Of a DNA stretch of 64,000 nucleotides, positions 7,281 through 17,880 are shown in pieces. The stretch covers positions 2,046,001 through 2,110,000 of the forward strand of contig NZ_JACCCU010000001.1 in assembly GCF_013410875.1 (NCBI RefSeq). The letters are read 5' to 3'. This DNA is from Tunturiibacter empetritectus (GTDB lineage: Bacteria > Acidobacteriota > Terriglobia > Terriglobales > Acidobacteriaceae). The number at the start of each line of letters is the position of its first letter. Positions within the stretch are counted from its first letter, which is position 1. Position numbers and translations under genes: made by a program. Under the pieces are notes generated by a model. The model ran no database searches and was not told the origin of the DNA. It saw only the letters and a list, made by a program, of their open reading frames with translations.

Positions 7281-10256
7281 ATGTCGGAAGCAACCCAGGC
7301 AAAACCCGAGCTCAAAGCGCTGAAGTCGACGCTGAATCTGCCGCAGACGGCCTTCCCGATGAAGGCCAATCTGCCCCAGAACGAGCCAGCGCGCCTCCAA
7401 GCGTGGCAGCACAGCGACTTATACGCCCAGATTCGCACCGCCCGGACCGGCCAGCCGAAGTACATCCTCCACGACGGCCCTCCCTACGCCAACGGAGCTA
7501 TCCACCTCGGTCACGCGCTCAACAAGTGCATCAAGGACTTCGTCGTCAAGACCAAGACCATGGCCGGGTTCGACGCCCCTTATGTGCCCGGCTGGGACTG
7601 CCACGGCCTGCCTATAGAAATTAAGGTGGACGAGCAGCTAGGCCGCAAAAAACTCGAGATGGACCCCATCGCCGTGCGCCGCGCCTGCCGCGAGTACGCG
7701 CAAAAGTATGTCGACCTCCAGCGCAGCCAGTTCGAGCGCATCGGCGTCTTCGGCCGCTGGAACGACCCCTACCTCACCATGAGCTTCGGCTACGAGGCCA
7801 GCATCGTCGAGACCTTCTACGACTTCTTCGAGAAGAAGTTCGTCTACAAAGGCCTGAAGCCCGTCTACTGGTGCATCCACGACCGCACCGCACTGGCCGA
7901 AGCCGAGGTCGAGTACGACCAACACACCTCGCCCAGCGTGTACGTACGCTACGCCCTCACCAGCGATCCCGCTGTCGTCGCCCCGTCCCTCGCTGCGATA
8001 AAAGACCTCTACACCATCATCTGGACCACCACGCCGTGGACGCTGCCGGCATCGCAGGCCGTAGCTTTCAACCCGCTGCTCGAATACGTTGCACTCGCCT
8101 GCGAAGGGGGCACCTACATCGTCGCGCAGGCGCTCCTGTCCTCGGTCATCGCTCACTGCCGTCTGATGAGCGCAAAGAAACCCACCGAGCCCGCGTCGCA
8201 GGCGGACATCGTCGCCGTCTTCACCGGCAATCATCTGGAGCACGCCACCTTCCAGCACCCATTCCTCGATCGCAGCATCCTCGGTGTTACTGCTGACTAC
8301 GTCACCGCCGAACAAGGCACCGGAGCTGTTCACACCTCGCCCGCTCACGGCGTCGACGACTTCTACACTGGCCAGCGCTACAAACTCCCTGAGATCCAGT
8401 ACGTCGACAACGCCGGCCGCCAACGCCACACCGGCACCAACGGCGGAGGCGGAGTTGCCCAACCCTACGAAGACCTCACTGTCTTCAAGTCCAACGCGTC
8501 CATCATTGAGCTCCTCAAAGAAAAAGGCGCACTCCTCAGCGACACTACCTTCGAGCACTCCTATCCCCATTGCTGGCGCTGCCACAACCCCGTCATCGTT
8601 CGCGCCACCGAGCAGTGGTTCATCGGCATGGAAACTCCGATGGTCACCGACGAAGGCACCATCACCACCTTCCGCCAGCGTGCCCTCGACGAGATCAAGC
8701 AAGTCGTCTGGGATCCCGCCTGGGGCGAAGAGCGAATCTCCAACATGATCGCCACCCGGCCCGACTGGTGCATCTCCCGCCAACGAATCTGGGGCGTTCC
8801 CATCGCCGTCTTCCTCTGCGAAAAGTGCGGCGAGCCGCTCAACGAACCCGCCGTCAACAAAAGCATCGTCGATCTCTTCAAAAAAGAGGGAGCCGACGCC
8901 TGGTATGCCCACGATGTCGCTAGTCTCCTGCCAGCCGGAACCGCCTGTGCAAAGTGCGGACACAAAGAGTTCCGCAAAGAGATGGACATCCTCGATGTCT
9001 GGTTCGAATCCGGCTCCAGCTGGCACGCCGTCCTCGACCTCGAACCCGAGCTCCACTCCCCCGCCGACCTCTACACCGAAGGCGGCGACCAGCACCGCGG
9101 CTGGTTCCACTCTTCCCTGCTCACCTCTGTTGCCGTGCGCAACCACGCACCCTACAAGATGGTCGCGACCTCCGGCTGGACCCTCGATGAACAAGGCCGC
9201 GCCTTTTCAAAGAGCCTGGGAAATGGAGTGGACCCTGTCGACATCGCCAAGCGTCTCGGCGCGGAGGTGATCCGTCTCTGGGTAGCCTCCGTCGACTTCC
9301 GCGAGGACGTAGCCGCGAGCGAAAACCTCATGCAGCGCGTCAGCGACAACTACCGCAAGCTGCGTAACACTCTGCGCTTCCTCCTCGGCAACCTCCACGA
9401 CTTCAACCCTTCCACGGATGCCATCCATGACTTTGCGAAGCTGGAACATTTAGACCAGTACATCCTCGCCCGCACCGCCGAGCTCGACGCCAAGATCCGC
9501 GCCGCTTACGACAGCTTCGAGTTCCACCGCGCCTATCACGCTCTCAACGAGTATGTGAACACCGACCTCAGCGCACTCTACCTCGACGTCCTCAAAGACC
9601 GTCTCTACACCTTCGCGCCGAACCATCCTGGCCGCCGCAGCGCACAGACTGCTCTCTGGCGCATCGCTGAAACTCTCACCCGCCTCATCGCCCCCATCCT
9701 CAGCTTCACCGCCGACGAAGTCTGGGGGCTCCTACCCAAGATGGAAGATCGCGAATCAAGCGTCCACCTGGCGCTCTTCCCCACCATGTCCGAGATCGTC
9801 CCTGTCACCACCCGCAAACTCGAGGAAGACTTCGGCCACCTCCTCACACTGCGCGACGAGGTCCTCAAGGTTCTCGAAGAGGAACGCACCGCGAAGACCA
9901 TCAGTAATAAATCCTCCGAGACCCAGATCGTCCTCGGCTGGCTCAACAGCGTCGCCGAGCAGCCCAACCCCGTCTTCGAGCACTACGAAGCCATCCTCCC
10001 CGAGCTCTTCGGCGTGGCCCAGGTAAAAATCTCAAACGCCATCATCACCGAAGGCAACGTAGAAAAGGGAGCCTTCTATGTTCAGGCCAAACCCGCCGCA
10101 GGCTCGAAGTGCGAACGCTGCTGGCGCTTCACCGAAGACGTAGGCCAAGAAGCCAACTACCCAACCGTCTGTCTTCGCTGCGCCGACGCTCTCGAAGCCA
10201 TCCACTTCCCACCCTACGACGCACCACCCAGCAATACCACGGAGCCGCAAGCCTGA
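7281..10256 (+). CDS. ileS: Isoleucine--tRNA ligase
   Basis: Charges tRNA-Ile with isoleucine in the cytoplasm. At 991 aa it is a full-length class I synthetase: HIGH motif as HLGH at residues 75-78, an editing (CP1) domain in the middle third, the KMSKS loop as AFSKS near residue 642, an anticodon-binding domain, and a C-terminal zinc finger (CERC near 943, CLRC near 963). This is the ordinary bacterial form rather than the mupirocin-resistant eukaryote-like type. The ATG at 7281 is preceded by AAGAGGA. Its stop codon overlaps the lspA start (TGATG), so the two are translationally coupled. Confidence 0.98.
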   Translation: MSEATQAKPELKALKSTLNLPQTAFPMKANLPQNEPARLQAWQHSDLYAQIRTARTGQPKYILHDGPPYANGAIHLGHALNKCIKDFVVKTKTMAGFDAPYVPGWDCHGLPIEIKVDEQLGRKKLEMDPIAVRRACREYAQKYVDLQRSQFERIGVFGRWNDPYLTMSFGYEASIVETFYDFFEKKFVYKGLKPVYWCIHDRTALAEAEVEYDQHTSPSVYVRYALTSDPAVVAPSLAAIKDLYTIIWTTTPWTLPASQAVAFNPLLEYVALACEGGTYIVAQALLSSVIAHCRLMSAKKPTEPASQADIVAVFTGNHLEHATFQHPFLDRSILGVTADYVTAEQGTGAVHTSPAHGVDDFYTGQRYKLPEIQYVDNAGRQRHTGTNGGGGVAQPYEDLTVFKSNASIIELLKEKGALLSDTTFEHSYPHCWRCHNPVIVRATEQWFIGMETPMVTDEGTITTFRQRALDEIKQVVWDPAWGEERISNMIATRPDWCISRQRIWGVPIAVFLCEKCGEPLNEPAVNKSIVDLFKKEGADAWYAHDVASLLPAGTACAKCGHKEFRKEMDILDVWFESGSSWHAVLDLEPELHSPADLYTEGGDQHRGWFHSSLLTSVAVRNHAPYKMVATSGWTLDEQGRAFSKSLGNGVDPVDIAKRLGAEVIRLWVASVDFREDVAASENLMQRVSDNYRKLRNTLRFLLGNLHDFNPSTDAIHDFAKLEHLDQYILARTAELDAKIRAAYDSFEFHRAYHALNEYVNTDLSALYLDVLKDRLYTFAPNHPGRRSAQTALWRIAETLTRLIAPILSFTADEVWGLLPKMEDRESSVHLALFPTMSEIVPVTTRKLEEDFGHLLTLRDEVLKVLEEERTAKTISNKSSETQIVLGWLNSVAEQPNPVFEHYEAILPELFGVAQVKISNAIITEGNVEKGAFYVQAKPAAGSKCERCWRFTEDVGQEANYPTVCLRCADALEAIHFPPYDAPPSNTTEPQA

Positions 10257-10810
10257 TGTCCTCAATGTCATCACCGAACAAGACGACCTACGAAGCCGCA
10301 ATGCCCGCCATTGCGACCGAACCGCGCGACCGACGCGGTGTTGCGCTCGCGATCGCCGTAGCAGTCGTCCTCCTCGACCGCATTACCAAGCGCATCGTCG
10401 TGCAGCAACTCCCCAACGGCCAAGCCCACACCGTCATCCCCGGCATCTTCCGCATCACCGACGTCCACAACACCGGCGCCGCCTTCAGCATGTTCGCCGA
10501 ATCCGCCTCGCCTACCACCGTGCGCAACATCCTCATCGCCTTCTCCGTCATCGCGGTCGTCGTCCTGCTCGGAATGCTCTGGCGAGCAGGGCGCGTCCTC
10601 TCGGTCAGCTCAGTAGCCCTCGCGCTCATCCTTGGAGGAGCCTTCGGAAATCTCTACGACCGCGTCCGCTACAGCTACGTCGTCGATTTTCTGGAAGTCC
10701 ACATCGGCAGCTACCACTGGCCCGACTTCAACGTCGCCGACAGCTGCATCGTCATCGGAGCCTGCCTCCTCTTAATCGAAATCTTCCGCCCACAACCAAC
10801 AGACTCCTAA
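10256..10810 (+). CDS. lspA: Lipoprotein signal peptidase (signal peptidase II)
   Basis: Aspartic protease of the inner membrane that removes the signal peptide from diacylglyceryl-modified prolipoproteins; 184 aa with about four membrane helices. The family signatures are present: NTGAAFS, then GNLYDR and NVADSC, whose two aspartates form the catalytic dyad. About 25 hydrophilic residues precede the first helix, more than usual, so a downstream start is possible. I chose ATG 10256 because it overlaps the ileS stop codon. The ileS-lspA order is common in bacteria. Confidence 0.95.
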   Translation: MSSMSSPNKTTYEAAMPAIATEPRDRRGVALAIAVAVVLLDRITKRIVVQQLPNGQAHTVIPGIFRITDVHNTGAAFSMFAESASPTTVRNILIAFSVIAVVVLLGMLWRAGRVLSVSSVALALILGGAFGNLYDRVRYSYVVDFLEVHIGSYHWPDFNVADSCIVIGACLLLIEIFRPQPTDS

Positions 10811-10843
10811 GCCCTGTTTCCTAAGCTCCACTTCCTTTCCTCT

Positions 10844-13831
10844 ATGAATGACCAGATCACAATCCGCGGCGCCCGCACCCACAATCTCAAGGGCATCGAC
10901 GTCGACATCCCGCACAACGCCCTCACCGTAGTCTCCGGCGTCAGCGGCTCCGGCAAATCCTCGCTGGCTTTCGACACCGTCTACGCTGAAGGCCAGCGCC
11001 GCTACGTCGAATCGCTCTCCGCCTACGCCCGACAGTTCCTCGAGCGCATCGAAAAGCCTGACGTCGACTTCATGGACGGCCTCGCCCCCGCGATCGCCAT
11101 CAAGCAAAAAAATCAGACTCGCAACCCCCGCTCCACCGTAGCCACAGCGACCGAGATCTACGACTACCTCCGCCTCCTCTACGCCCGCTGCGGCACCGTC
11201 ACCTGCCTGCACTGCGGCGGCATCGTCAAGCACGACACCGTAGACGAGATCATCACCACACTCTTCGCCCTGCCTGAAGGCACACGCACCTACGTCCTCT
11301 TTCCCATCCTCCGCGCCGAGCTCAAACTCGAGCCTATGCAGATCGCGACCGCGGAGCCCGGAACTGAAGCCCCAACACCAAAGAAGGCCGCCGCAAAGAA
11401 ATCTTCGAAAGCCGCAAAGTCTTCCACCGAGGCTCTCACTCTCACCGACGCACTCAAAGATCGGCTCACTGAACTGCGACGCCGCGGCTACAATCGCCTC
11501 TACCAGTCAGGAAAAATCGTAGAGTTCTCCACTCCCGAATCCCTCCTCGAACTCGACTTCACCCAGCCCATCTTCGCCCTCATCGACCGCCTCGCCATCA
11601 GCCCCGAGAGCCGCGCCAGAGTTGTCGATGCCATCGAGACCGGCTACCGCGAATCCGGCGAGGTCCAGTTCCACTTGCTTCCCCGCCACGACAACGAGAA
11701 CGGTACGAAGTACCGTTTCTCCGCAGCCTTCGAGTGCACCACCTGCCACCGCGCCTATCGCGAACCCGAACCGCGCCTCTTCTCCTTCAATAATCCCTAC
11801 GGCGCATGCCCCCGCTGCCAGGGCTTCGGCAACACCATCGACTTCGATCCAAATCTGATCATCCCCGACAAGTCGAAGACCCTCGACGAAGGCGCCATCG
11901 CCCCCTGGACCACCACCAAATACCGCCCCCACCACGGCGAGATGAAGCGCGCTGCCAAGGCTGCAGGCATCCCCACCGACGTCCCCTGGTACGATCTCAC
12001 ACCCGCCCAACAAGCTTTTATCGAAGACGGCAACGGCACCTTCCCCGGAATCCGCGGCTTCTTCGCCGCGCTCGAACGCAAAAAATACAAGCTCCACGTC
12101 CGAGTCTTCCTCTCGAAGTACCGCGGCTACGCCCTCTGCCCCGACTGCCGCGGCCAGCGTCTCCGCGCCGAAGCCCGCGCCGTCCTTATCAACAACCAAA
12201 ATATCTGCGAGACCTCCGCCCTCACGATCACAGGCGCCCAGGAGTTCTTCGATAATTTGCAACTCACGCAGGCACAATTAGAGGTCGCCGGAAAGATCCT
12301 CGAAGAGGTCCGCCAGCGCATCCACTTCCTCCACCAGGTCGGCCTCGACTATCTCACCCTCGACCGCCTCAGTTCCACGCTCTCCGGTGGCGAAGCCCAG
12401 CGCATCCAACTCGCCACCTCGCTGGGTTCGCGCTTAGTCGGCGCCCTCTACGTCCTCGACGAGCCCAGCATCGGCCTCCACACCCGGGACACCGCCAAGC
12501 TTATCAGCATCATGAAAGACCTCCGCGACCTCGGCAACACCATCCTCGTCGTCGAGCATGACCCCGACGTCATCCGCGCCGCCGACCACCTCCTCGACCT
12601 CGGTCCCGGAGCCGGCGAGCTAGGCGGTCATCTACTCGCCGAAGGTACAGTCGCTGAAGTCATCGCAAACCCAAACTCCATCACGGGCAAATATCTATCC
12701 GGCCGCGCCACCATCCCCATCCCAAAGCACCGCCGCGAGCCCGGCCGCGAGCACCTCAAGCTCACCGGAGCCCGCATCCACAACCTCCGTGGGGTCGACA
12801 TCGACATCCCCCTCGGCCTGCTCTGCTGCGTCACCGGCGTCAGCGGCTCCGGAAAATCCACCATCGTCCACCAGGTCCTCTATCGTGCCCTTATGCAGTC
12901 GCTCGGCCAGACCGAAGGCGCAGATCCAGCCCACCTCTATCGCGAGCTCTCCGGCACCCAGCACCTCAACGATGTCATCCTCGTCGACCAGTCGCCAATC
13001 GGCCGCACTCCGCGATCCAATCCAGTTACCTATATCAAAGCCTTCGACGATATCCGCGCCCTCTTCGCCGCCCAACCGGACGCCAAGCGCAAAGGCTTCG
13101 GACCCGGCCACTTCTCCTTTAATGTCCCCGGCGGGCGCTGCGACGTCTGCGAAGGCGACGGCACCGTCACAGTCGAGATGCAGTTCCTCGCCGACATCGA
13201 ACTCCCCTGCGAAGAGTGCAACGGAACACGTTACAAATCCACCATCCTCGACATCCGCTACAAGGGCAAGAACATCCACGACGTTCTCAATATGACCGTC
13301 AAGGAAGCCCTCGTCTACTTCGCAGGCCACCCCAAGATCGTCGACAAGCTCTACGTCCTCGACGAGGTCGGCCTCGGCTACGTCCGTCTCGGCCAATCCG
13401 CCACCACGCTCTCCGGCGGCGAAGCCCAGCGTGTCAAACTCGCCTCCCACCTCGCCACCGCTCGCTCCATCACCAACCGCAGCGCCAACGACACAGCCGC
13501 CAAGGTCCGCAGCCGCACCCTCTACATCCTCGACGAGCCCACTACTGGCCTCCACTTCGACGACGTCGCCAAGCTCCTCGCAGCTTTCCGCAAGCTCATC
13601 GAAGGCGGCGGCTCCCTCCTCGTCATCGAGCACAATCTCGACGTCATCAAATCCGCCGACTGGGTCATCGACATGGGCCCCGAGGGCGGCAGCGGCGGCG
13701 GCCAGATCGTAGCCACCGGCACACCCGAAGAGATCGCCGTCAACCCCGCATCCCACACCGGCCATTGGCTGGCCCCCGTCCTCAACCTAGCCACCCCGAA
13801 GGCCGAACCAGAACTCCAGGTCACCGCATGA
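10844..13831 (+). CDS. uvrA: UvrABC excinuclease subunit A
   Basis: DNA-damage recognition ATPase of nucleotide excision repair, acting as a dimer with UvrB. The 995 aa contain two ABC-type ATPase modules. Walker A motifs are GVSGSGKSS (about residue 32) and GVSGSGKST (about 665), and two LSGGEAQR signature motifs are present. Two Cys4 zinc modules are seen, CTTC with CPRC and CDVC with CEEC. About 25 residues near 176-200, in the UvrB-binding region, are low-complexity Lys/Ala/Ser. It lies 33 bases after lspA and may belong to the same transcription unit. Confidence 0.97.
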   Translation: MNDQITIRGARTHNLKGIDVDIPHNALTVVSGVSGSGKSSLAFDTVYAEGQRRYVESLSAYARQFLERIEKPDVDFMDGLAPAIAIKQKNQTRNPRSTVATATEIYDYLRLLYARCGTVTCLHCGGIVKHDTVDEIITTLFALPEGTRTYVLFPILRAELKLEPMQIATAEPGTEAPTPKKAAAKKSSKAAKSSTEALTLTDALKDRLTELRRRGYNRLYQSGKIVEFSTPESLLELDFTQPIFALIDRLAISPESRARVVDAIETGYRESGEVQFHLLPRHDNENGTKYRFSAAFECTTCHRAYREPEPRLFSFNNPYGACPRCQGFGNTIDFDPNLIIPDKSKTLDEGAIAPWTTTKYRPHHGEMKRAAKAAGIPTDVPWYDLTPAQQAFIEDGNGTFPGIRGFFAALERKKYKLHVRVFLSKYRGYALCPDCRGQRLRAEARAVLINNQNICETSALTITGAQEFFDNLQLTQAQLEVAGKILEEVRQRIHFLHQVGLDYLTLDRLSSTLSGGEAQRIQLATSLGSRLVGALYVLDEPSIGLHTRDTAKLISIMKDLRDLGNTILVVEHDPDVIRAADHLLDLGPGAGELGGHLLAEGTVAEVIANPNSITGKYLSGRATIPIPKHRREPGREHLKLTGARIHNLRGVDIDIPLGLLCCVTGVSGSGKSTIVHQVLYRALMQSLGQTEGADPAHLYRELSGTQHLNDVILVDQSPIGRTPRSNPVTYIKAFDDIRALFAAQPDAKRKGFGPGHFSFNVPGGRCDVCEGDGTVTVEMQFLADIELPCEECNGTRYKSTILDIRYKGKNIHDVLNMTVKEALVYFAGHPKIVDKLYVLDEVGLGYVRLGQSATTLSGGEAQRVKLASHLATARSITNRSANDTAAKVRSRTLYILDEPTTGLHFDDVAKLLAAFRKLIEGGGSLLVIEHNLDVIKSADWVIDMGPEGGSGGGQIVATGTPEEIAVNPASHTGHWLAPVLNLATPKAEPELQVTA

Positions 13832-13838
13832 AACGTTT

Positions 13839-13884
13839 GTCATTCTGAACGAAGCGAAGAACCGCTGTCTTTTGCTCGCAGCGG
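13839..13884. repeat. Intergenic repeat-like sequence (tcattctgaacgaagcgaag) with hairpin
   Basis: Directly after uvrA is a sequence resembling a widespread intergenic repeat motif I recall from several bacterial phyla (tcattctga-n-cgaagcgaag). It is followed by a 6-base hairpin (13862-13867 with 13879-13884). Only one copy is seen in this window, so the repeat assignment relies on memory. Confidence 0.35.
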
Positions 13885-13931
13885 CAACACTCTATCGTCG
13901 GGAAAAATCGATAAGCAAATGAGGCTCGCTC

Positions 13932-13937
13932 TACAAT
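13932..13937 (+). promoter_or_regulatory. Putative -10 box (TACAAT) for leaderless ASCH gene
   Basis: TACAAT is followed by six bases and then ATG 13944, with no ribosome-binding site between. It has the same geometry as upstream of the tsaC, CYTH and miaB genes. Confidence 0.5.
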
Positions 13938-13943
13938 CCTCGA

Positions 13944-14303
13944 ATGGCAGCAATTATTCGAGCAATTAGCGTCAAGCAGCCTTTCGCCGAACAGATCCTA
14001 CGCGGCTCGAAGCGTTACGAGTACCGTACCGTTCCGACAAATATCCGAGAACGTGTCTACATATACGCTTCCCTCAAGCCTCGTCGCGAAGAGGAATTCT
14101 GGCGCAAAATGGACAAGTCCGCCGAACAACTGCCAAAGGGAAAGATAGTCGGTAGTGTGCAGATCGTGGGCTGCATAGAGATTGCCGGCTGCAAGTCGAA
14201 TCGCAAAGAATTTGCCTACAAGCTCGCAAATCCAAAACGCCTTCGTACTCATCTCGTACCGACGAACCAGCCCGGTCCCGTCTTCTGGCGTCCACACTTT
14301 TAA
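13944..14303 (+). CDS. ASCH domain protein
   Basis: 119-aa single-domain protein of the ASCH/PUA-like fold, whose members bind or modify RNA; some act as ribonucleases or N4-acetylcytidine amidohydrolases. The N-terminal signature is clear: SVKQPFAEQILRGSKRYEYR (about residues 9-28), followed by the VYIYAS strand and GKIVGSVQIVGC. The substrate is unknown. It stands alone between uvrA and a secreted protein gene, with intergenic debris on both sides. Codon use is less C-biased than in uvrA, which fits an acquired gene. Confidence 0.78.
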   Translation: MAAIIRAISVKQPFAEQILRGSKRYEYRTVPTNIRERVYIYASLKPRREEEFWRKMDKSAEQLPKGKIVGSVQIVGCIEIAGCKSNRKEFAYKLANPKRLRTHLVPTNQPGPVFWRPHF

Positions 14304-14450
14304 CGGAATTTGAAGGCCGAACCAGAACTAGTCACCGCCTAGCTTGCAGCATCCCTCGTTTGCTCTTTCGCGTTCCATCGGTCTAGTATCTGATTCTCTC
14401 CTCCCCAGGCATTGCGGGCCAGGCACCTCAGAAAACTCCAGGGGGATACT

Positions 14451-16472
14451 ATGGGTCCATCCTGTCTGAACCGGCGTCATTCTAGCTTTCGACTAGCCAC
14501 AGCAACGTTATTTGGCTTGTGCGCCCTCTCTGTCGCTGCCGCTCAGGCCAACGATCCACTCCTCCCCGGCGTCGTCTACGTCTGCAGCGGCGAGCGCATG
14601 TTCATCGAGAACTGCAACGTCCGCGACACCTCCGACACCTCCACCTGCATGGTCGGCCACCCCGACCACATCCAGCCGAACGGCCTCATGCAGTACACCA
14701 ACGCCACTCGTGGAGCGCTGAAAAAACTCTTCCCCACCTGCACCCAACCATCCACCAGACAGGTCGCCGCCGCAAAGGCCTTCCAACAGAAGCAGCAGGA
14801 CACCTACAACGCGAACGTCCAGAAAGCCGACACCCAGCTCAAAGCCTCCACGCAACCGATCCCTCAACCCGGCCAACCCGCTCCTCTCAAAAACGCCGAA
14901 GAGCGTGAGATGCGCCGCTGCGTCAGCTCCGGCAGGCTACCTTCCAGCTGCACCGGCAACCAACTCCTCGGCGCCTTCACCCAGATGTTCACTCAAGTGA
15001 CCTCTGCGCTCGCTCCAGGAGAAGTCAAAAAAGAGCAGCCCTCCTCCGGCCCCAATATGGCAGGTGTCTTCGAAGGCCCCGGCCACTGGCGTCTCGACTT
15101 CATCGACGGTGGCGTCCTCGTCAACTGCTCCTTCCTCTCACCCAATCAAGAGGCCTATTCCCTAGACTTCAGAGGCGGCCGCGCTGTCCTCACCATCAAC
15201 ACCAGGCCCAGGCCTCTTGTCCTCACCCTCCACGGTACTGAAACCATCACCGGGCCGCCCGGCCCCGTCACCATCGATGGCGTCGTCGCCGGCGGCTATA
15301 CCCCAGGTACCTCCTCCCCCGGCCACACCGAAACCTCCCAGACCACCACCCACGAAGCCGTCAGTCAAAGCCAGGCCGGCAGCTACAACCAATCCCAGCT
15401 CACCTACCAGGGCAATGGCCAATACGACGCCGCGACCACTCACACCAGCAGCACCTACGTCCCCGGCGCATCCACCCCCGGCTCCACCAACTTCGTTCCT
15501 AAGCGCGCAACCTGCTCCGCCATCAACCTCTCCTCGAAGGGAGCCGGCACAGGCATCCAGACCATGCAGACAGACCTTCTCAAATCCGTGTTCGGCGGAG
15601 ACAAAGGCGCACCCGCACCACCCGGAGTCCGCATGCACGGCATCTTCGCCGCACCCACCGGCTTCAGTGTCCAATTCTTCCCCGAGTCCGTCATCCTCGG
15701 CTGCGGTCCCGATGCCGCACGAGCCTATCCCTACACGGTCGAGCCTGGCGCAACAGGTGTAGCCATCAAAATCGCCGCCCCCGATCATCCCCTAGCCCTC
15801 GCCATCAAACCCGATGGGTCGCTCGACCCTGACGCCTCCGGCCCCTACCAAGTCCACGGACGCGTCGTCACCGGCCAGAACGACAACGACGACTTCACCT
15901 TCGCTCCACTCGAACAGACCTGCAACCTCGCCGTCCTCACTCCCAGCAAAACGATTCCCTCGTCGGGCGGCGGCTCCACCATGCTTGCATCTGCTGGAAG
16001 TCCGGCAGCATCCCCGGCCAACAACAGCGGCACCCTCTCCTCCTCTGCCACGCCCCTCGGCAACGCCACTCTGTCCATAGTCTCCGGGCTCCCGCCACAA
16101 GCCGGCACTCCTAACCCTCTCGCCGGACACCCCTACACCCTTCTGCGCAACAGCGTTGCCGACATACTGGCACAGCAAGGCGTCGCCGTTCCTCCCGGGT
16201 CGTCCCCTTATAAAGTCCTCGGCACCGCCTGCGGAAATCGGACCCCTGACTGTCAAAAGATTCTGGATGCGGTCAAGGCAAACGCCGCCTCCGCCATCCG
16301 CGCCGACGCCAACGGCAGCGCAACCTTCCCCGGCGTCCCTCCCGGAACCTACTACCTGATGATCTCAGCCCGCTACAACAATCAGGCTCTGGTCTGGGAC
16401 CACCCCCTACAACTAAAGCCCGGGCCAAACACACTCTCGCTCGATCAACGCAACGCAACTCCGATCAATTGA
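14451..16472 (+). CDS. Large secreted protein of unknown function
   Basis: 673 aa from ATG 14451, which follows a GGGGGA ribosome-binding site; an in-frame start at 14412 is less likely. A signal peptide (about residues 16-34, ending AAAQA) marks export. The mature protein has a cysteine-containing N-terminal domain, a Gln/Ala/Pro-rich helical stretch, and a middle region with two similar segments (GVFEGPGHWRLDFIDGGVLV and GIFAAPTGFSVQFFPESVIL), an internal duplication. It ends in a Ser/Thr/Gly-rich linker and a final domain with a carboxypeptidase-regulatory or Cna-B-like ending (FPGVPPGTYYLMIS). No enzymatic motif is recognised. I can only call it an exported, probably surface or periplasmic protein. 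Confidence 0.75.
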   Translation: MGPSCLNRRHSSFRLATATLFGLCALSVAAAQANDPLLPGVVYVCSGERMFIENCNVRDTSDTSTCMVGHPDHIQPNGLMQYTNATRGALKKLFPTCTQPSTRQVAAAKAFQQKQQDTYNANVQKADTQLKASTQPIPQPGQPAPLKNAEEREMRRCVSSGRLPSSCTGNQLLGAFTQMFTQVTSALAPGEVKKEQPSSGPNMAGVFEGPGHWRLDFIDGGVLVNCSFLSPNQEAYSLDFRGGRAVLTINTRPRPLVLTLHGTETITGPPGPVTIDGVVAGGYTPGTSSPGHTETSQTTTHEAVSQSQAGSYNQSQLTYQGNGQYDAATTHTSSTYVPGASTPGSTNFVPKRATCSAINLSSKGAGTGIQTMQTDLLKSVFGGDKGAPAPPGVRMHGIFAAPTGFSVQFFPESVILGCGPDAARAYPYTVEPGATGVAIKIAAPDHPLALAIKPDGSLDPDASGPYQVHGRVVTGQNDNDDFTFAPLEQTCNLAVLTPSKTIPSSGGGSTMLASAGSPAASPANNSGTLSSSATPLGNATLSIVSGLPPQAGTPNPLAGHPYTLLRNSVADILAQQGVAVPPGSSPYKVLGTACGNRTPDCQKILDAVKANAASAIRADANGSATFPGVPPGTYYLMISARYNNQALVWDHPLQLKPGPNTLSLDQRNATPIN

Positions 16473-16657
16473 AGCAAACGACACGTCGGCGGGAGTGCCT
16501 GGCACGGAGCAGAGAGACCTGCTTCCAAATCAGGACTGCTTGCACCTCATTCGATGAGAATGATACGCGGTTGTGGTGGCATATGGCTCTTAATGTCTAA
16601 CCCTCGAAAATAAGAGCGAACCTGACGCACCGGCGCAATCCGTCGGGCGAGTCGCGA

Positions 16658-17188
16658 TTAAGCGGGAACGTACGTCAACCTGACCACGTCCTCGCCAATT
16701 AGATCGCTGGCCACAAAGCGGAGTGGCGGCCGAGGACCGGAGAAGAATGGCTTGCCGCGACCAAGTACGACGGGGTGAAGGTAAAGTCGATACTCATCAA
16801 TAAGACCAAGGTCGGTTAGGCTTCCTGCCAAGTCTGGTCCGGCAACCTCAAATTCTCCGACGTGCTGTGCCTTCAGCCCGCGTATAACCGTCTCGATGTC
16901 ATCTTCGATAAGCGTGGCGTTGGGCCCGACCGACTTCAACGCGCGCGACACAACCCACTTCGGCTTGCTCCGCCATGCCGCCGCGAAGTCGTGCTCCTCC
17001 GCGGCCCAGTCCGGAAGGTCTTCGTCCCAATAACGCATTACCTCATACATGCGGCGACCGTACACAATGCCCGCTAGCTCCTGTATGTGCTCTATGAAGT
17101 GACGAAAGAGCGCCACGCTTGGCTTAAATTTCAGATGGTCGACGTAGCCATCCAAAGACTGATTCAATCCATAAACAAGCTTTGCCAT
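16658..17188 (-). CDS. RibD C-terminal / dihydrofolate-reductase-like protein
   Basis: 176-aa protein of the RibD-C/DHFR fold. Members include the riboflavin reductase domain and many NADPH-dependent reductases of unknown substrate. Family marks are the opening KLVYGLNQSLDGYV, the GRRMYEVM helix, EFEVAGPDLAGSL and the strand pair YRLYLHPVVLGRGKPFF. It lacks the deaminase domain of true RibD, so a role in riboflavin synthesis is unlikely. It is isolated, with low-C codon use compared with uvrA or ileS. Confidence 0.8.
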   Translation of the reverse strand: MAKLVYGLNQSLDGYVDHLKFKPSVALFRHFIEHIQELAGIVYGRRMYEVMRYWDEDLPDWAAEEHDFAAAWRSKPKWVVSRALKSVGPNATLIEDDIETVIRGLKAQHVGEFEVAGPDLAGSLTDLGLIDEYRLYLHPVVLGRGKPFFSGPRPPLRFVASDLIGEDVVRLTYVPA

Positions 17189-17397
17189 GGTACAAACTGC
17201 GCCCCGGATTCTTCAGAATAGTTGAGGCGACAATACGCGAGCGTGAGGTTTAGGTGCAAACTGCACGCCGCTTCGTCGGTGTGGCGAATGACCGAAGGGG
17301 TTCGCTGGGATCAGTAAAAAGCTCTCGTCTACCTTTACCGATAAGTTCGCCGGGTGTAGCCGAACTGACGGCTGTTATCGTAGAGGCGATGACAAAG

Positions 17398-17880
17398 ATG
17401 ACAAAAAAGAAAGCAGCAACCGTGAACGCCATTCAGCAGGCTGAACTGATTCTGAAACTGTATGAACTCCGGCGGGAGGCGGTCATGCGTGAAGCGCGCT
17501 CCTATGTAGGCGGCGATTTTCTACCCGCATCCGCCAGCGAATTGATCCAGATCGTGAGTACAGGAGACAGGCGCAGTAGTTTTGTTCTTCAGGTGTATGG
17601 GTACTGGGAGATGGTCGCTGCTTTTGTAACTAGCGGTGCCCTTGACGCCGAGTTGCTCTATAACACCTGCCCCGAGGTCTACTTCCAATACGCCAAAATT
17701 CAGACCTACCTGGCACAGTTCCGCGAAGAGATGAACCTGCCCGAGTTCCTGATAAACGTCGAACAGCTTATCGAAGGATCACGCAAGGGCCGCAAGCGTC
17801 TCGAAGCCATGCAAAAGAACCTGGCAGCTATCGCCGAAGCACGAAGCCGCCCTCCAATAAAGCCACGCGCAAAGAAATAA
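17398..17880 (+). CDS. Conserved hypothetical protein, helical
   Basis: 160 aa, no function recognised. It looks all-helical and cytoplasmic, with no signal peptide and no membrane segment. It contains LYELRREAVMREARSYV near the N terminus, GYWEMVAAFVTSGALDAELL in the middle, and a Lys/Arg-rich tail. I believe similar proteins recur in Acidobacteriota, but that is from memory. The start at ATG 17398 is preferred because GAGG at 17383-17386 lies 11 bases upstream; an ATG at 17389 and a longer frame from 17254 are possible. Confidence 0.6.
   Translation: MTKKKAATVNAIQQAELILKLYELRREAVMREARSYVGGDFLPASASELIQIVSTGDRRSSFVLQVYGYWEMVAAFVTSGALDAELLYNTCPEVYFQYAKIQTYLAQFREEMNLPEFLINVEQLIEGSRKGRKRLEAMQKNLAAIAEARSRPPIKPRAKK

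Noticed and set aside
7638-9194. 518-aa open frame antisense to ileS
   Set aside because: It lies wholly inside a full-length synthetase gene and has the composition of a shadow frame, with no start signal.
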